Assembly: GCF_030272615.1 (NCBI RefSeq)
Contig: NC_081408.1
Coordinates: 199,373,341 to 199,437,340, forward strand
Source: Cryptomeria japonica
Taxonomy: Eukaryota > Streptophyta > Pinopsida > Cupressales > Cupressaceae
Reading direction: 5' to 3'
Length of the DNA: 64,000 bases
In this document: positions 46,431-58,078 of the stretch, one piece after another
How positions within the stretch are numbered: the stretch's first letter is position 1
Layout: every line of letters starts with the position of its first letter
Program-made: the position numbers and the translations under genes
The notes under the pieces: model-generated
What the model was told of the DNA's origin: nothing
Database searches by the model: none
The model's input: the letters and a program-made list of their open reading frames with translations, nothing else

Positions 46431-46819
46431 TGTTGCACATATGAGTGTCTTTGTTATCATTTATCATTTATGTCAAACATGTGTAAGGTGATGTTAGTGT
46501 TGTTAGTTCCCCCCCCTCCAACACACACACACACACATATATTGCTATGTCTGTGTTGTAAATTGGAAGAAATATATAATGGAAGTATGTGGTTCAGTAT
46601 GTTCATGTACTTGATGATTGGATGAATCTATTTGCTAGTATGGATGCCTATTTGAATGATGTTATGCTGCAAAGTTGTTTGCAGATTCATGTTTTTCTGA
46701 TTGGATGATCTAGGATTATGATTTAAGGTGTTTCCAAAACATCAATGTTCCTTACTTGGTTTGAAAGTGATGTTGTTATCTTTGATGATTGCTTTGGTAA
46801 ACTATATTATGGTTCAAAA
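46431..46819 (+). repeat. H 3' LTR, part 1
   Basis: Starts TGTTGCACATATGAG after the PPT. Contains an (AC)8 run at 46521-46537 after a C-run. It ends at ggttcaaaa, where C inserted. Confidence 0.85.
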
Positions 46820-47883
46820 TGTTGGTATTTTGGTATGGTTTTGTCATTGATGTCAACACCTACTAAGACACTAGCACTTTGGAGATCCAGAAGCATTCAC
46901 CGACAAGCAAGTAACTATTGCAAAGTTACTAGTATATGGTACACGGACAGGATATAATGATCACCAACACTCGGAATTATGTGAAATACACTTGGTAATG
47001 TCAAAGACATCTTTTGGACATCTTGTCCTAGAGTTTTGTTCATTGGTATATTCATATTTGCATATTTGCTTTTACCGGCAAATAGGTCCAGGGTTACCTA
47101 GGGTTACACCGACAGGTTTATCTTTTCCAGATCAGCATGGCACGCTAAGGAAATGATTAATTATTGTTGTAAATTCATTAAGCCGACATGTTCAAATTGG
47201 TTATTGCATTGGACATTATATTGTTTGTAAATTTTTTTTATTGTAATATCTTGTAGAGCCGACCTACTAAAATTGGTCTTAGGATATGGTATAAATGTAA
47301 AATCTTAATTGTAAGATCGAGTGTGGAATGTGAAAAAGAATTGTGTGAAGGTATATGTGAGATTAAGCAGAGCTATACACGAAGACATCATTTGAAGGTG
47401 AAGTTAGGTTTTTATGAAAGCATATCAGCATTACATCGGTACTGAATCCAACATATGAGGATGCTATTTTGTGCAGTACATTCTTATTGGATTTAACCAT
47501 CCAACTATAGTCAGTGTGACTCCCATTTTGTGATTGAGCAATGAGCTCTAGGCTGTTGGCCTTTCTGCATGTGCAGACCCCATTTATGTACACTTACTAT
47601 CTGTAGTAGTATCATCTGATTGTGGGTAAGGTTTCCCACCGTGGTTTTCCCCCTTACAGGGTTTCCACGTACAAATATTGGTGTCATATGTTGTGGATGA
47701 CTTTGTGTTTATGTTTCATGCATTAATATTTACCGGTATAACTAATAACTATTAACACTGTCTACCTGCATACTTAACTGGTTTACCTGTATTAAGCATT
47801 AAGGTGGTTAAGTTATCTATTGGTTTAAAATTAGTTGACAACTGATTCACTCCCCCCCTCTCAGTTGTCTCCGAGACCTAACA
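46820..47883 (+). repeat. C 5' LTR
   Basis: 1,064 bp, TGTTGGTATTTTGG to GACCTAACA. Has ttttgtcattgatgtcaaca near the start, TATA candidate gtataaatg at 47289, and a perfect 9-bp hairpin gacaactga/tcagttgtc at 47837-47869. Confidence 0.95.
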
Positions 47884-47885
47884 AT

Positions 47886-47897
47886 TGGTATCAGAGC
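47886..47897 (+). other. C primer-binding site
   Basis: TGGTATCAGAGC, exact initiator-Met complement, two bases after the LTR. Confidence 0.95.
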
Positions 47898-47939
47898 TAA
47901 GTTCTCTTTTGCAGAAGTTTAACAACTTGAGGAGATCCA

Positions 47940-49010
47940 ATGTCTACTAATTATTTTAGGAAGGATAGTCCTAAACTTGATGGAACCAACTATGGCATAT
48001 GGAAGATCAGAATGGAGACACATCTAAATTGCATTGGCAATGTCTAGGAAGTTACAAAGAAAGGTTACACTTCAGCTATAGCTAGTCAGCCCAGTCCAAC
48101 TACCTTGGCTAAAGATGAGGAGAATGATTGCAAAGCAAGAGAAGCACTTTTGAGCACATTATCAGATCAACAAATCATGGGATTATCAGATAGGTCCATT
48201 GCTAAAGCTATTTGGGATAATTTGGAAACACTGAATGAAGGAGATTCCACAGTCAAAATTGCAAAACTTGAAAGCTTTCAGGTCAAGTATGAACATTTGA
48301 AAATGGAAGAAGATGAAAGGATTTCTACTTTTATGGAAAGAGTAAATGAAATTGTTTTGGGTATCAAATGTTGTGGAGGAACCTTAAGTGAGGATGAAAT
48401 TGTTTCAAAAATCTTAAGAGGATTACCACCGGCATATAAAATGAAGGTTACTGCTATAAATGAGTTAAGAACAATGCCTAATACATTAGTAGCTAGGGAT
48501 ACATTGATTGGAAAACTTTTAGCTTTTGAAATTGAAGAATTTGGCCGCGTTGCTACTATAAAGATAGATTTAGCCTTTAAAGCATCAACATCATCTACTC
48601 CATCATTTGACAAATCTGATTGGAAAGCCTTTTGTGCAAGAAAACTTGAAGAAAGTGGGAAAGAAAATGAAGAACTTGAAGAACTTGAAGCATGATTTGC
48701 AAGGAAAATGCCTAAAGGTCCAATTGGAAGTAAGTATGAAGGTAAAGCACCCTTTAAATATTTTAACTATAATAAGATTGGTCATATGGCTTCGAGATGC
48801 CCTGATAGACATGCTAGACTAAGAGAAGAAGCTAGAAGGACATACATGCCTAATCCTGAATATCAGAGATACAAATTCAAGAAGAATAAAGACAAATCTT
48901 GTTACATTGCCGATGAAGGTGTGACTGATGATTCTGATGAGGATCCGACAGACAATGGATGGGTTTTTGTTGCTATAATAGAAGATCAACCGACACTACT
49001 GTTGAACCGG
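47940..49010 (+). pseudogene. gag: C gag
   Basis: ATG 47940 (MSTNYFRKDSPKLDGTNYGI). Capsid-like blocks QQIMGLSDRSIAKAIWDNLE and EDERISTFMERVNEIVLGIK. The zinc knuckle at about 48757-48801 is YFNYNKIGHMASRC: the first two Cys of the CCHC motif are Phe/Tyr-type losses, while A keeps CFAC. In-frame stops at 48045 (TAG at the Trp position where A has TGA) and 48693 (TGA), and a frameshift near 49000. Confidence 0.9.
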
Positions 49011-50067
49011 TAGAACAAGCCCTAGTAGCTAAAGTTGAAATAAAGGATGAATGGATCGTTGACTCAGGATGCTCACATCATATGACAGGAGACAAAGGTA
49101 AATTCTTGAACCTTCAAGAATACAATGGAGGTTTAGTAAGATTTGGAGATGACAAAGCCTGTTCAATCAAAGGTAAGGGCATAATATCTCTTGATGGTAA
49201 GCATAACACTGACAATGTTTACTATGTTGAAGGATTAAAGCATAATCTTTTAAGTGTTGGTCAATTAGTTGAGAAAGGATTTCAGTTACAATTTAAAAAT
49301 GGAAAATGCAAAATCATGAACAGAACTAGTTTGGAAATTGCAACCGGTAATCAGACTAGAGGTAGTATCTTTCATTTGAATACCAATGAAAAGACATGCT
49401 TGATTGCACATATAGATGAAAGTTGGTTATGGCATAAGAGACTCTATCATGTAAACTTTGATTGCATGGTAAAGATTAGTACTTCTAAGGCAGTTAGAGA
49501 TCTACCTAAAATTGTCAAACCTCAGAACACAATATGCAAGGAATGTCAATTTGGAAAACAAGTTAGAGCTAGTTTCAAAAGTATTCCAGAAAAATCCAAT
49601 AATGCTCTTGATTTGATTCACACTGATTTATGTGGTTCAACTAGAACTAAAATCTTACAAGGTGATAGATATTTCATGCTAATCATTGATGACTATTCTA
49701 GAATGTGTTGGGTTACTTTTCTCAGATAAAAATCAGAAGCACTTGAAAAGTTCAAACTATTCAAAGCGATGGTTGAAAATGAAACTCGTAAGAAAATCAA
49801 ATGTTTAAGATCAGATAAAGGAGGAGAATTCACATCTAAGGACTTTAATACATTCTGTGAAGTGAATGGAATTAGAAGACAACTATCAACACCTCAAACA
49901 CCACAACAAAATGGAGTTGTTGAAAGGAAAAACAAAACTATCTTGGATGCAGCAAGAAGTATGTTATCAGAAGAAAGTTTACCACATGTGTATTGGAGAG
50001 AAGCAGTCAGCACAATGGTCTATACATTCAACAAAGTTCACATCAAAGGTGAAACTGGTAATACCCC
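49011..50067 (+). pseudogene. C protease and integrase, N-terminal part
   Basis: Protease: WIVDSGCSHHMTGDKGKF keeps the DSG triad. Integrase: HHCC finger LWHKRLYHVNFDC ... ICKECQFGKQVR; core Asp in LIHTDLCG, Asp in CLRSDKGGEF, Glu in QQNGVVERKNKT. The TAA at 49727-49729 is the only break before D1 cuts the frame at GETGNTP. The catalytic triad is complete, making this copy better preserved than A in this region. Confidence 0.92.
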
Positions 50068-50529
50068 TGTGAGATTTTGCTAAGATCTAGAGGCAATGGA
50101 AAGCACAAATAGAGAAAACAAAATAGATGATAGGAATAAACTGTATTCTATCAAGATGAAAATACTGATCAACTGGATCATCAATCGATACATACAATGA
50201 ATATGAGCCTACTTATATAGGCAAGGCTATATGGATATGTGAGCACACAAACATGACATGTGGCTCAATCAGAAACAAGGGTAGGTAGGAAATAGGTGTG
50301 GGTAGGTAGGAGAAACAATATAATATTCCACATGAGGTGGATCATCCACTGAATGTGGAGTGTAACAACAAGATCACACCATAAAAGGTAGAAAATATCC
50401 TACACACACTATCCCAATGTGGCACAAACACCCAAGTGTCTCATACCCAAACTACTATGAAATGCATTTCCTAAGTAAACTTAAGTAAGGTGTAATAATA
50501 TCCAATATGAATAATTATTTACACCAACA
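50068..50529 (-). repeat. D1 3' LTR
   Basis: 462 bp, + strand tgtgagattttgc...ttacaccaaca. On the minus strand ctatataagtaggctc is a clear TATA box. Confidence 0.94.
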
Positions 50530-51059
50530 CCCCCCCTTAAGTGCAACTTAGGGGAATGCACTTAAGTCCACAATGCAAATAAGCAATGCAAGATGGGTCT
50601 TGGCTATGAGGCCATGATAGGTACCCATGTATAAAGGCAAATGCATGAAAACCAAAGGAAGGAAATCTCTCACAAAGCGGGGAAAGAGAGAAAAATCCAA
50701 TGGGAAAAAACCCCCTCAAAAGAGAGATGAAAACTAGATACAAAGAAATATCATAGAAGTATGTGAAGGATAAAACCCCATGTGAGGAAAAAGTCCCCCC
50801 CATATGAGAGAGGAAGAAGAGAGACTATGAAGCCCCCCCTCAATCTGGAATCTACACCAATGATAGAAGCTCAAAGATGAATGAAGAAACTGCTCCATGA
50901 ATGTCGAACAACACTCCTCCCCTTAGGAAGAAACAAAACCAAAGGTGTATCCATGAAGTCTCCCCAACCATGAAGGGAAGATGAAGCAAAAATACTCAAG
51001 ATGAAAGGAATCTCTGAAAACTGCTCAACTATCCCCATGTCGATGCTGAAAGGTACCCC
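50530..51059 (-). other. D1 non-coding region before the 3' LTR
   Basis: Holds the PPT (minus strand aaggggggg next to the LTR). C-rich repeats of the type aaaaacccccc and gtcccccccat recur at 50707, 50792 and 50836. The same region is conserved in D2 (54778-55080). Small minus-strand frames rich in Phe, Ser and Gly here are composition effects. Confidence 0.5.
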
Positions 51060-51884
51060 CTACAAAGGTGGTAAACTTTGCCACACTGCTGAAAAAAGCA
51101 ATTCAAGATTTAGTGGAGATGAATGTAGAACAATATCCAAAGACTCATATGTCTCCTCAAAAGATAAAGAGACCTCCTCCAAGTGTTGTACAAAAGTATC
51201 CACAATCATGTCAACCTCTAAAAATTGGTCATGTAGAGAATGCACAAGAGGGTCAGAATTATCCCTTGCAACAATCAAAGAAGGATCATCTTCATCAAAG
51301 AGAAGATGAATGTCATGAATGGTGTCTCCCAAATCTACAATGTAGGAGTCCACAAACAAACTTGCAATGTCTATCAAGTAGGCATCCCAATCAACTGAAG
51401 CTGGAAGACAAGAAATATCCTGCTGCACTGAATCATAAGAAGGCAAAACTGTCGCAGTAGCTGCATCATCAGGTGCAATAGGTGGTGTGATATCAATAGA
51501 AGGAGATGAAATGCAAGGCTCAAGAACGGGGTCACATGTGAGAATCCCCAAGTTTAAATGCCCAAAGTTCTCCTCAAAATATGAATCATCAACATAGGAA
51601 GAACCAACCTTATCAATAGGACCAAAATCTGAAAAAGAGTACAACTGAGATGCATGATCAACCACCCCAGTTGCAATGATAGCTCCACTCTCCAAGTCTA
51701 TAATGATAACTGAATCAGGTGTGAACTCCACAGTTTTCCTAGTTTCCCCATGTATGATTTGATAGATGGAAAGAAGATTATTTGTCAAGTGGGGTGCACA
51801 CAACACATCATTGAAGGAGTTAACCCCAATGACAATAGACCCTTTCCCAATCACATCCATGTATGTATTATTGCCCATCAAAAT
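51060..51884 (-). pseudogene. D1 GAG-pre-integrase remnant fused to acidic ORF
   Basis: From about 51884 the minus strand reads MGNNTYMDVIGKGSIVIGVN and VLCAPHLTNNLLSIYQIIHG, the copia region between protease and integrase. It then passes, without a stop, into an Asp/Ser/Leu-rich sequence (HDIHLLFDEDDPSLIVARDN, FLEVDMIVDTFVQHLEEVSL). The integrase HHCC and catalytic motifs never appear. 273 codons open. D2 has the same sequence with more breaks (55950-55075), so the replacement predates both insertions. Confidence 0.75.
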
Positions 51885-52969
51885 CTACGGCATGTGGCAA
51901 GACTCAAATGTAGAAAACATAGACTGCGAAGATGCCATATGATGAGAAGCCCCTGAATCTAGAAGCCATCTTCCTGAATCATGACTTGTAGTAGCACAAA
52001 GAGCTTGTCCCTTTCCTTTATCTATCCCAAAAGAGTGATCCTTTCCTTTATCCTTGGAAGATGAAGCTGATGTAGACATTCTAGAAGGTAGGTTGATTCT
52101 ATTCTTCTCAAGAAGATTCTTCAACTCATCAATATCCTTCTTATAACTATGATGTTCATCATGTCCTGACTTCTTGCAATATCCACAAAAAATATTGTCC
52201 TTATATGATTTCCTCTTAGGTGAGAATGGTGAATCACCTTGTTGTGGAGAGGAAGATTATGCTCCATCTTGTTGTGGTTTAGACTTAGGTTGCTTTTGAT
52301 TCTTGCCTTTTCCTTGATTACTTTGATTCCCTTTGTTAGCCACCAAAGCTTGTGACTTTGAAGATTTGAGAATCCCCATTATGGTTAACTTAGATTGCTC
52401 AAGTATCAACATCTCCGTGAATGAATCAAATGAGGGACAAGTGTATGAGGAACCTTGAGCTAACCTATGGGTGTGAAAGCTAGATACAAAGGCTGAATAC
52501 TCTAAAGGAAGCTTTTCCAACAAGTTATAAACCAATTGAGCATCCTTTTTGTCAATTCCATAATCCTTTATCTTTTCTCTTAGCTCAGTTGATTTTGTGA
52601 CATAATCTTGGATTGTATCAAAATCCTTGGGATCCAAAGTTGTGAGTTCACTATCAAGCTTGTAGCCATTAATCTCATCAACTTGACTATACAATTCTTA
52701 AAAATATCCCAAGCCTCTTTAATTATTGTACACTTATCAATGTGAAAAATGAGGTCATGCGATACATACTTTCTAAGTGTTCCAAGTGCCATAGCATTCT
52801 TAGTAAGCCATTCAATTTGAGCATTAGGATCAACCTTAGGATCAGGTGGTGCTATAATAGTTTCATTTACATAATGAATGAGTCCTTTTTCCATTAGTTT
52901 ACTCCATGCCTTAATTTTTCATGATGCATAATTATGAGGAGTTAAAAGTGGAAATTTAGGAGAACCCAT
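51885..52969 (-). pseudogene. gag: D1 gag and protease
   Basis: Start ATG at 52969 (MGSPKFPLLTPHNYAS). The next codon is TGA (52919-52921 on the + strand, TCA) where Trp is expected. 52894-52580 reads TLRKYVSHDLIFHIDKCTII; after a frameshift, 52694-52257 reads GIDKKDAQLVYNLLEKLPLE, a copia gag (UBN2-like). The zinc-knuckle zone near 52180 is decayed. 52124-51885 carries protease RWLLDSGASHHMASSQ with an intact DSG. Confidence 0.85.
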
Positions 52970-53317
52970 AGCACCAAAATGAAAAAACACAAGATAGAGA
53001 GAGGCACAATCACACAAGACACCCCCCAAAATACTCAATCAAGAAATCCCCCCAAAATGGTGATTTTGGCACTTTATACTTAGTGCGTATACAATGGGCC
53101 ACTTGCAAAACAAGGCAAAGTGGACTTCTGATTTCAACTTACAACTTCTCAAAATGAGATCTAAGAGACTTCAACAAATATTGCTAGTGATCTAAACTGA
53201 GATCCAAGAAAAATCCAAGTACCAAATATGCCAAAAATGGCCAAATACTGAAAGTACAATTACTACTTAAAATCACTACAAACAAATGGCAGATTGTGAA
53301 AGTAGATGAAAAAATAT

Positions 53318-53636
53318 GCTTATATAGGCAAGGCTATATGGATATGTGAGCACACAAACATGACATGTGGCTCAATAAGAAACAAGGGTAGGTAGGAAAT
53401 AGGTGTGGTTAGGTAGGAGAAATAATATAATATTCCACATGAGGTGGATCACCCACTGAATGTGGAGTGTAACAACAAGATCACACTATAAAAGGTGGAA
53501 AATCTCCTACACACACTATCCCAATGTGGCACAAACACCCAAGTGTCTCATACCCAAACTACTATGAAATGCATTTCCTATGTAAACTTAAGTAAGGTGT
53601 AATAATATCCAAGATGAATAATTATTTACACCAACA
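53318..53636 (-). repeat. D1 5' LTR, truncated
   Basis: Aligns to 50210-50529 from tatgcttatataggc to ccaaca. The rest of the LTR and the PBS are deleted. 52970-53317 before it is AT-rich leader without coding. Confidence 0.9.
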
Positions 53637-53641
53637 ACCCC

Positions 53642-54302
53642 TCATGAACTATGGTTTGGTAATACTCCTATTCTTAAGTATTTCATAAGTTTTGGAAGTA
53701 AATGTTATATTAGAAGAGATGAGTATATTGGCAAATTTGATCCTACAAGTGATGAAGGAATATTTCTTGGTTATTCATCTAAGAGAAAGGCATATAGATG
53801 TTTTAACAAGAGATTGCAGAAAATTGTTGAGAGTACAAATGTAAAGATTGATGAACAATTCAGAGGAACTACAAGGTATATAGACTCTAAACCAGCAATA
53901 GAAATTGTGACAAATGAACCTACACCAAATCCACCGATACAGAATGAAGATCCAGTTACCCCGATACCATCTGAGGATTCCACAATAACTGAAGAACAAC
54001 AACAAACAAAGACACCCCGGTATGTAAGGTTAAATCATTCTGAAGATCAAATAATTGGAAATAAATTTAAAGGAGTTATGACAAGGGGAAGATTGGCAAA
54101 TGAAGAGGTATGTCTTATTTCTCAAATAGAACCATCATCTATTAATGAGGCATGTGAAGATGAATTTTGGATTAAAGCTATGGAAGAAGAATTAGAACAA
54201 ACTGAGAAAAATAACACTTGGACATTAGTTCCCTGACCTAAAGATAAAAATTTAATTGGAACCAAATGGGTATTCAGAAACAAACTTAATGAAGATGGTA
54301 AG
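53642..54302 (+). pseudogene. C integrase C-terminus to RT start (between D1 and D2)
   Basis: The frame resumes in phase after D1 with HELWFGNTPILKYF, then GIFLGYSSKRKAYRCFNKRL (integrase C-terminal region). A Pro/Glu/Thr-rich linker follows (EPTPNPPIQNEDPVTPIPSE), then the RT start DEFWIKAMEEELEQTEKNNT and GTKWVFRNKLNEDG. A TGA at 54234-54236 replaces the Trp of VPWPK in A. D2 cuts the frame at NEDGK. Confidence 0.9.
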
Positions 54303-54777
54303 TGTGATATTTTGCCAAGATCAAGAGGCAATGGAAAGAACAAATAAGAGAGAACAAAATAGATGATAGAAATAAATAGTATTCTATCAAGATGAAAAAT
54401 ACTGATCAACTCGATCATCAAGCATTACATACAATGAATATAAGCCTGCTTATATAGGCAAGGCTATATGGATATGTGAGAATACAAACATGAAATGTGG
54501 CTCAACAAGAAACAAGGGTAGGTAGAAAATAGGTGTGGGTAGGTAGGAGAAATAATATAATAGTCCACATGAGGTGGATCACCCACTGAATGTGGAGTGT
54601 AACAACAAGATCAACACCATAAAAGGTGGAAATTTTCCTACACACACTATCCCAATGTGGCACAAACACCCAAGTGTCTCATACCCAAACTACTATGAAA
54701 TGCATTTCCTAAGTAAACTTAAGTAAGGTGTAATAATATCCAAGATGAATAATTATTTACACCAACACCCCCCCTTA
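54303..54777 (-). repeat. D2 3' LTR
   Basis: 475 bp, + strand tgtgatattttgcc to ccaaca; followed by the PPT complement ccccccttaag. Confidence 0.95.
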
Positions 54778-55074
54778 AGTGCAACTTAGGGGAATGCACT
54801 TAAGTTTACAATGCAACTAAGCAATGCAAGATGGGTCCCGGCTACTAGGCCATGTTAGGTACCCATGAACAAATGCAAATGCATGCAAACCAATGCAATG
54901 AAATATCTCACAAAGTGGGGAAAGAGAGAAAAACCCAATGGGAAAAAACCCTCCCCCAAAAGAGAGATGAAAACATACAAGAGAACTCTCATAGAAGAAT
55001 GTGAAGGACAAAACCCCATGTGAGGAAAAAGTCCCCCCCATATGAGAGAAGAAGAGAAGCTAGGAAGCCCCCCC

Positions 55075-56174
55075 TCAATGTGGAATCTGCACCAATGATA
55101 GAAGCTCAATGTATGAACAAACTACTCCATGAACATCAAACAACATTCCTCCCCTTAGGAAGAAACAAAACCAAAGGTGTATCCATGAAGTCCCCCAATC
55201 ATGAAGGGAATATGTATGAAAAAAACTCATGATGAAAGGAATCTCTGAAAACTGCTCAAGTGTCCCCATGTCGATGTTGAAAGATACCCCCTCCAAAGGT
55301 GGTAAACTATGCCACACTGCTGAAAAAGGAACTCCAAGATCTAGTGGAGATGGATGTAGAACATGTCCCATAGACTCACATGTCTCCTCAAAAGATAAAG
55401 AGACCTCCTCCAACTACTGTACATAAGTATCCACAATCATGTCAACCTCGAAAGAATGATCATGTAGAGAATGAACAAGAGGGTCAGAGTGTTCCCTCGC
55501 AACAATTGAAGAAGGATCATCTTCATCAAAGAGAAGATGAATGTCATCAATAATGTCTCCCAAATCTGCAATGTAGGATTCCATAAATAAACCTGCAATG
55601 TTTGTCAAGTAATCATCCCATGAATCTGAAGCTAGAAGACAATGAATATCCTGTTGCACTGAATCACATGAAGGCAAAACTGTTGCACTATCCACATCAT
55701 CAGGTGCAATAGGTGATGTGATATCAATATGAGGTGATGAAATACAAGAGTCAAGAACGGGTTCACATGTAAGAATCCCCATGTTCAAGTGCCCAAAGTT
55801 CTCCTCAAAATATGAACCATCACAAGAAGTGTGATCATCATGTGTAGAATCATCAAATGTGAAATCATCATCATCAACAAAATCTGAAAAGGAGTATAAC
55901 CGAGATGCATGATCAACCACCCCAGTCTCAATGATAGCTCTAGTCTCCAAGTCTCTAATGAAAACCTACTCAGGTGTGAACTCCACAACTCTCTTAGTTG
56001 TGCCATGTGTGATTTGATAGATGGAAAGGGATTGTTTGTCAAGTGGGGTACACACAACACATCATTGAAGGAGTTATCCCCAATGTCAATAGATCCTTTC
56101 CCAATCACATCCATGTATGTATGATTGCCCATCAAAATCCGTGGCATGGTGCAAGGCTTAAATGTAGAGAACAT
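55075..56174 (-). pseudogene. D2 GAG-pre-integrase remnant and acidic ORF
   Basis: 56174 onward: MGNHTYMDVIGKGSIDIGDN and VLCVPHLTNN, then a frameshift. 55950-55414 reads FDDSTHDDHTSCDGSYFEEN and IIDDIHLLFDEDDPSSIVAR. After a stop, 55413-55075 reads LEEVSLSFEETCESMGHVLH, ending in a hydrophobic stretch (IHLWFCFFLRGGMLFDVHGV). The acidic portion matches D1 closely. The function of this replacement of pol is unknown; the hydrophobic end might be a membrane segment, or only the translation of a non-coding C-rich region. Confidence 0.7.
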
Positions 56175-56177
56175 AGA

Positions 56178-57263
56178 CTACAAAGATGGTATATGATGAG
56201 AAGCCCCTGAATCTAGAAGCCATCTCTCTGAATCATGACTGATAGTAGCACATAGAGATTTTCCTTTTCTTGTCCCAAAAGACCGAGTCTTCCCACTTGT
56301 AGAAGCCATGAATGCTTGCACTTTTCCTTTTGAATGTGAGGAAGTGGAAGTTGATGAATCATCCTTCTTGTAGACATTAGGCAAATCAATGTTATGCTTT
56401 TTGATGATATGTGTGAGCTCATCAATCTTCTTAGAATGGAAACGATGCTCCTCATGACCAAAATTTTTACAATAGGCACAAGTAGGTCTCTCCCTCTTTG
56501 GTGAGTTATCCCTCTTGGAAGAGGATGTATCTCCTTGTTGTGGAGAGGATGATGCTTTGTCCTTAGGCTTTGATTGCCATTTCTTCTTGTTTGAGTTGGC
56601 CTTTCCTTGATTTCCTTTGTTCCCTTGATTTGCCACTAATGCTTGAGACTTAGAAGCCTTAAGAATGCCCATGCTTATCAACTTAGTTTGTTCCATCATC
56701 AACATTTCATTGAAAGCATCAAATGTAGGCATTGTGTAGCTTGAACCCATTGTCATCCTATGGGTTTGGAAACTAGAAACAAATGCTGCATATTCTTGTG
56801 GAAGCTTGTCTATCAAGTTGAATATCAATTGAGCATCCTTCTTATCAATGCCACAATCTTTGAGTTGTGCCCTCAATTCATTTGCCTTAGTGACATAATC
56901 TTGTATAGTATCAAAGTTCTTGGGATCCAACATGGTGAGATCACTATCAATTTGATATCCCCTAATCTCATCAACTTGACCATACAAGTCTTGAAACTTT
57001 TTCCAAGCATCCTTGATTAGAGTACACTTCTCAATATGAAAAATGAGATCCTTTGATACATACTTTCTTAAGGTACCAATTGCCTTGATATTTTTAGTGA
57101 GCTAATCCAAGTGACCAATTGGATCAACCTTAGGATCAGTGGGAGCAACAATAGTTCCATCAATGTAATGAGTTAGTCCTTTTTTCATAAGTTTACTCCA
57201 TGCATCAATTTTTCAAGTAGCATAATTATGAGGAGTTAAGAGAGGAAACTTACAAGAATCCAT
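56178..57263 (-). pseudogene. gag: D2 gag and protease
   Basis: ATG at 57263 (MDSCKFPLLTPHNYAT), then TGA (57213-57215) where Trp is expected, as in D1. Later stops precede the open stretch 56987-56178: GIDKKDAQLIFNLIDKLPQE, a Lys/Ser/Gln-rich linker, knuckle CAYCKNFGHEEHRF (final Cys replaced by Phe), and protease RWLLDSGASHHI. Confidence 0.85.
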
Positions 57264-58066
57264 AGCAGCAGAAAGGAAGGAACACAAGAGCACAAAAGCA
57301 CAAGAGACACCCCCCCAAATTCACTCAATTAAAGTACCCCCCAAAAACGATGATTTTGGCCCTTTATATGTAGTGCGTGTACAATAGACCACTTGCAAAC
57401 AATGGCAAGGTAGAATTTTGATTTTGTTTTACAACTGTCCCAATAGGCTGAGAACTTAAAAGCAAAAGATCAGAAAGATAGATCTATGCAATACAAATGC
57501 CAAATTGGCCAAATAAGACCATATGATGAAAGTACAATTTCTACCCAAATTGCTGCAAACTAATAGCATATTCTAAGAGTAGACAAAAAATAATGCACTT
57601 TAAAAAAAAACGACACCTAAAAAAGAGTCCATATGAGTCCAAACGAAGCCTCCAAAGTTGTAAAAATTAGGATTTCATGATTTTCGAAAAACTTGTATCC
57701 AAAAATGAGAAAAATTCTGCACCACTGTATAGATCACAAAATTCTACCCCAAAACAAAAAAAATTGCTCGAAAAAACGAGTCCGGATGAGTGAGATATCG
57801 CTATTTGAAAATTGCCTGTGAAATTATAATTTCTGTAAAATTTCCACCGTAGCGTCAAACTTCAAATGCCTCTAGATTTGGCCTCCGAAGTCTGATTTAG
57901 ATGAAACAAAAGGCAAAACCAACTTTCTTGGATATCCTCAATCCAATGGTAACCTCAGATTTGACCCATCAAGCTTCAATAATAACCTGCAATAGAAAAC
58001 TCCAAAATACACAACCCCAAATAACATCAAATTTCTCTCAATTAGCAAACCAATGACACTCTAATG
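57264..58066 (-). other. D2 leader between PBS and gag
   Basis: About 0.8 kb of AT-rich, non-coding sequence; the start (cacccccccaaattcactc) is shared with D1. Likely the packaging leader. No gene is seen. Confidence 0.5.
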
Positions 58067-58078
58067 GCTCTGATACCA
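58067..58078 (-). other. D2 primer-binding site
   Basis: gctctgatacca, exact complement of TGGTATCAGAGC, directly abutting the 5' LTR. Confidence 0.95.

Larger units (their letters stand above)
50068..53636 (-). mobile_element. D1: non-autonomous copia element in C
   Basis: 3' LTR 50068-50529, truncated 5' LTR about 53318-53636, target duplication acccc (50063-50067, 53637-53641). Polypurine tract complement at 50530-50536. Minus-strand ORFs encode gag and protease, then an acidic protein; there is no integrase core, RT or RNase H. A deletion removed the first ~150 bp (by + strand) of the right LTR and the adjacent PBS. Same family as D2. Confidence 0.93.

Noticed and set aside
47363-47593. 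76-codon minus-strand frame present in both C LTRs (also 60820-61050)
   Set aside because: The two copies agree because LTRs are duplicates made at insertion; the frame overlaps the LTR 3' region and has no family features.
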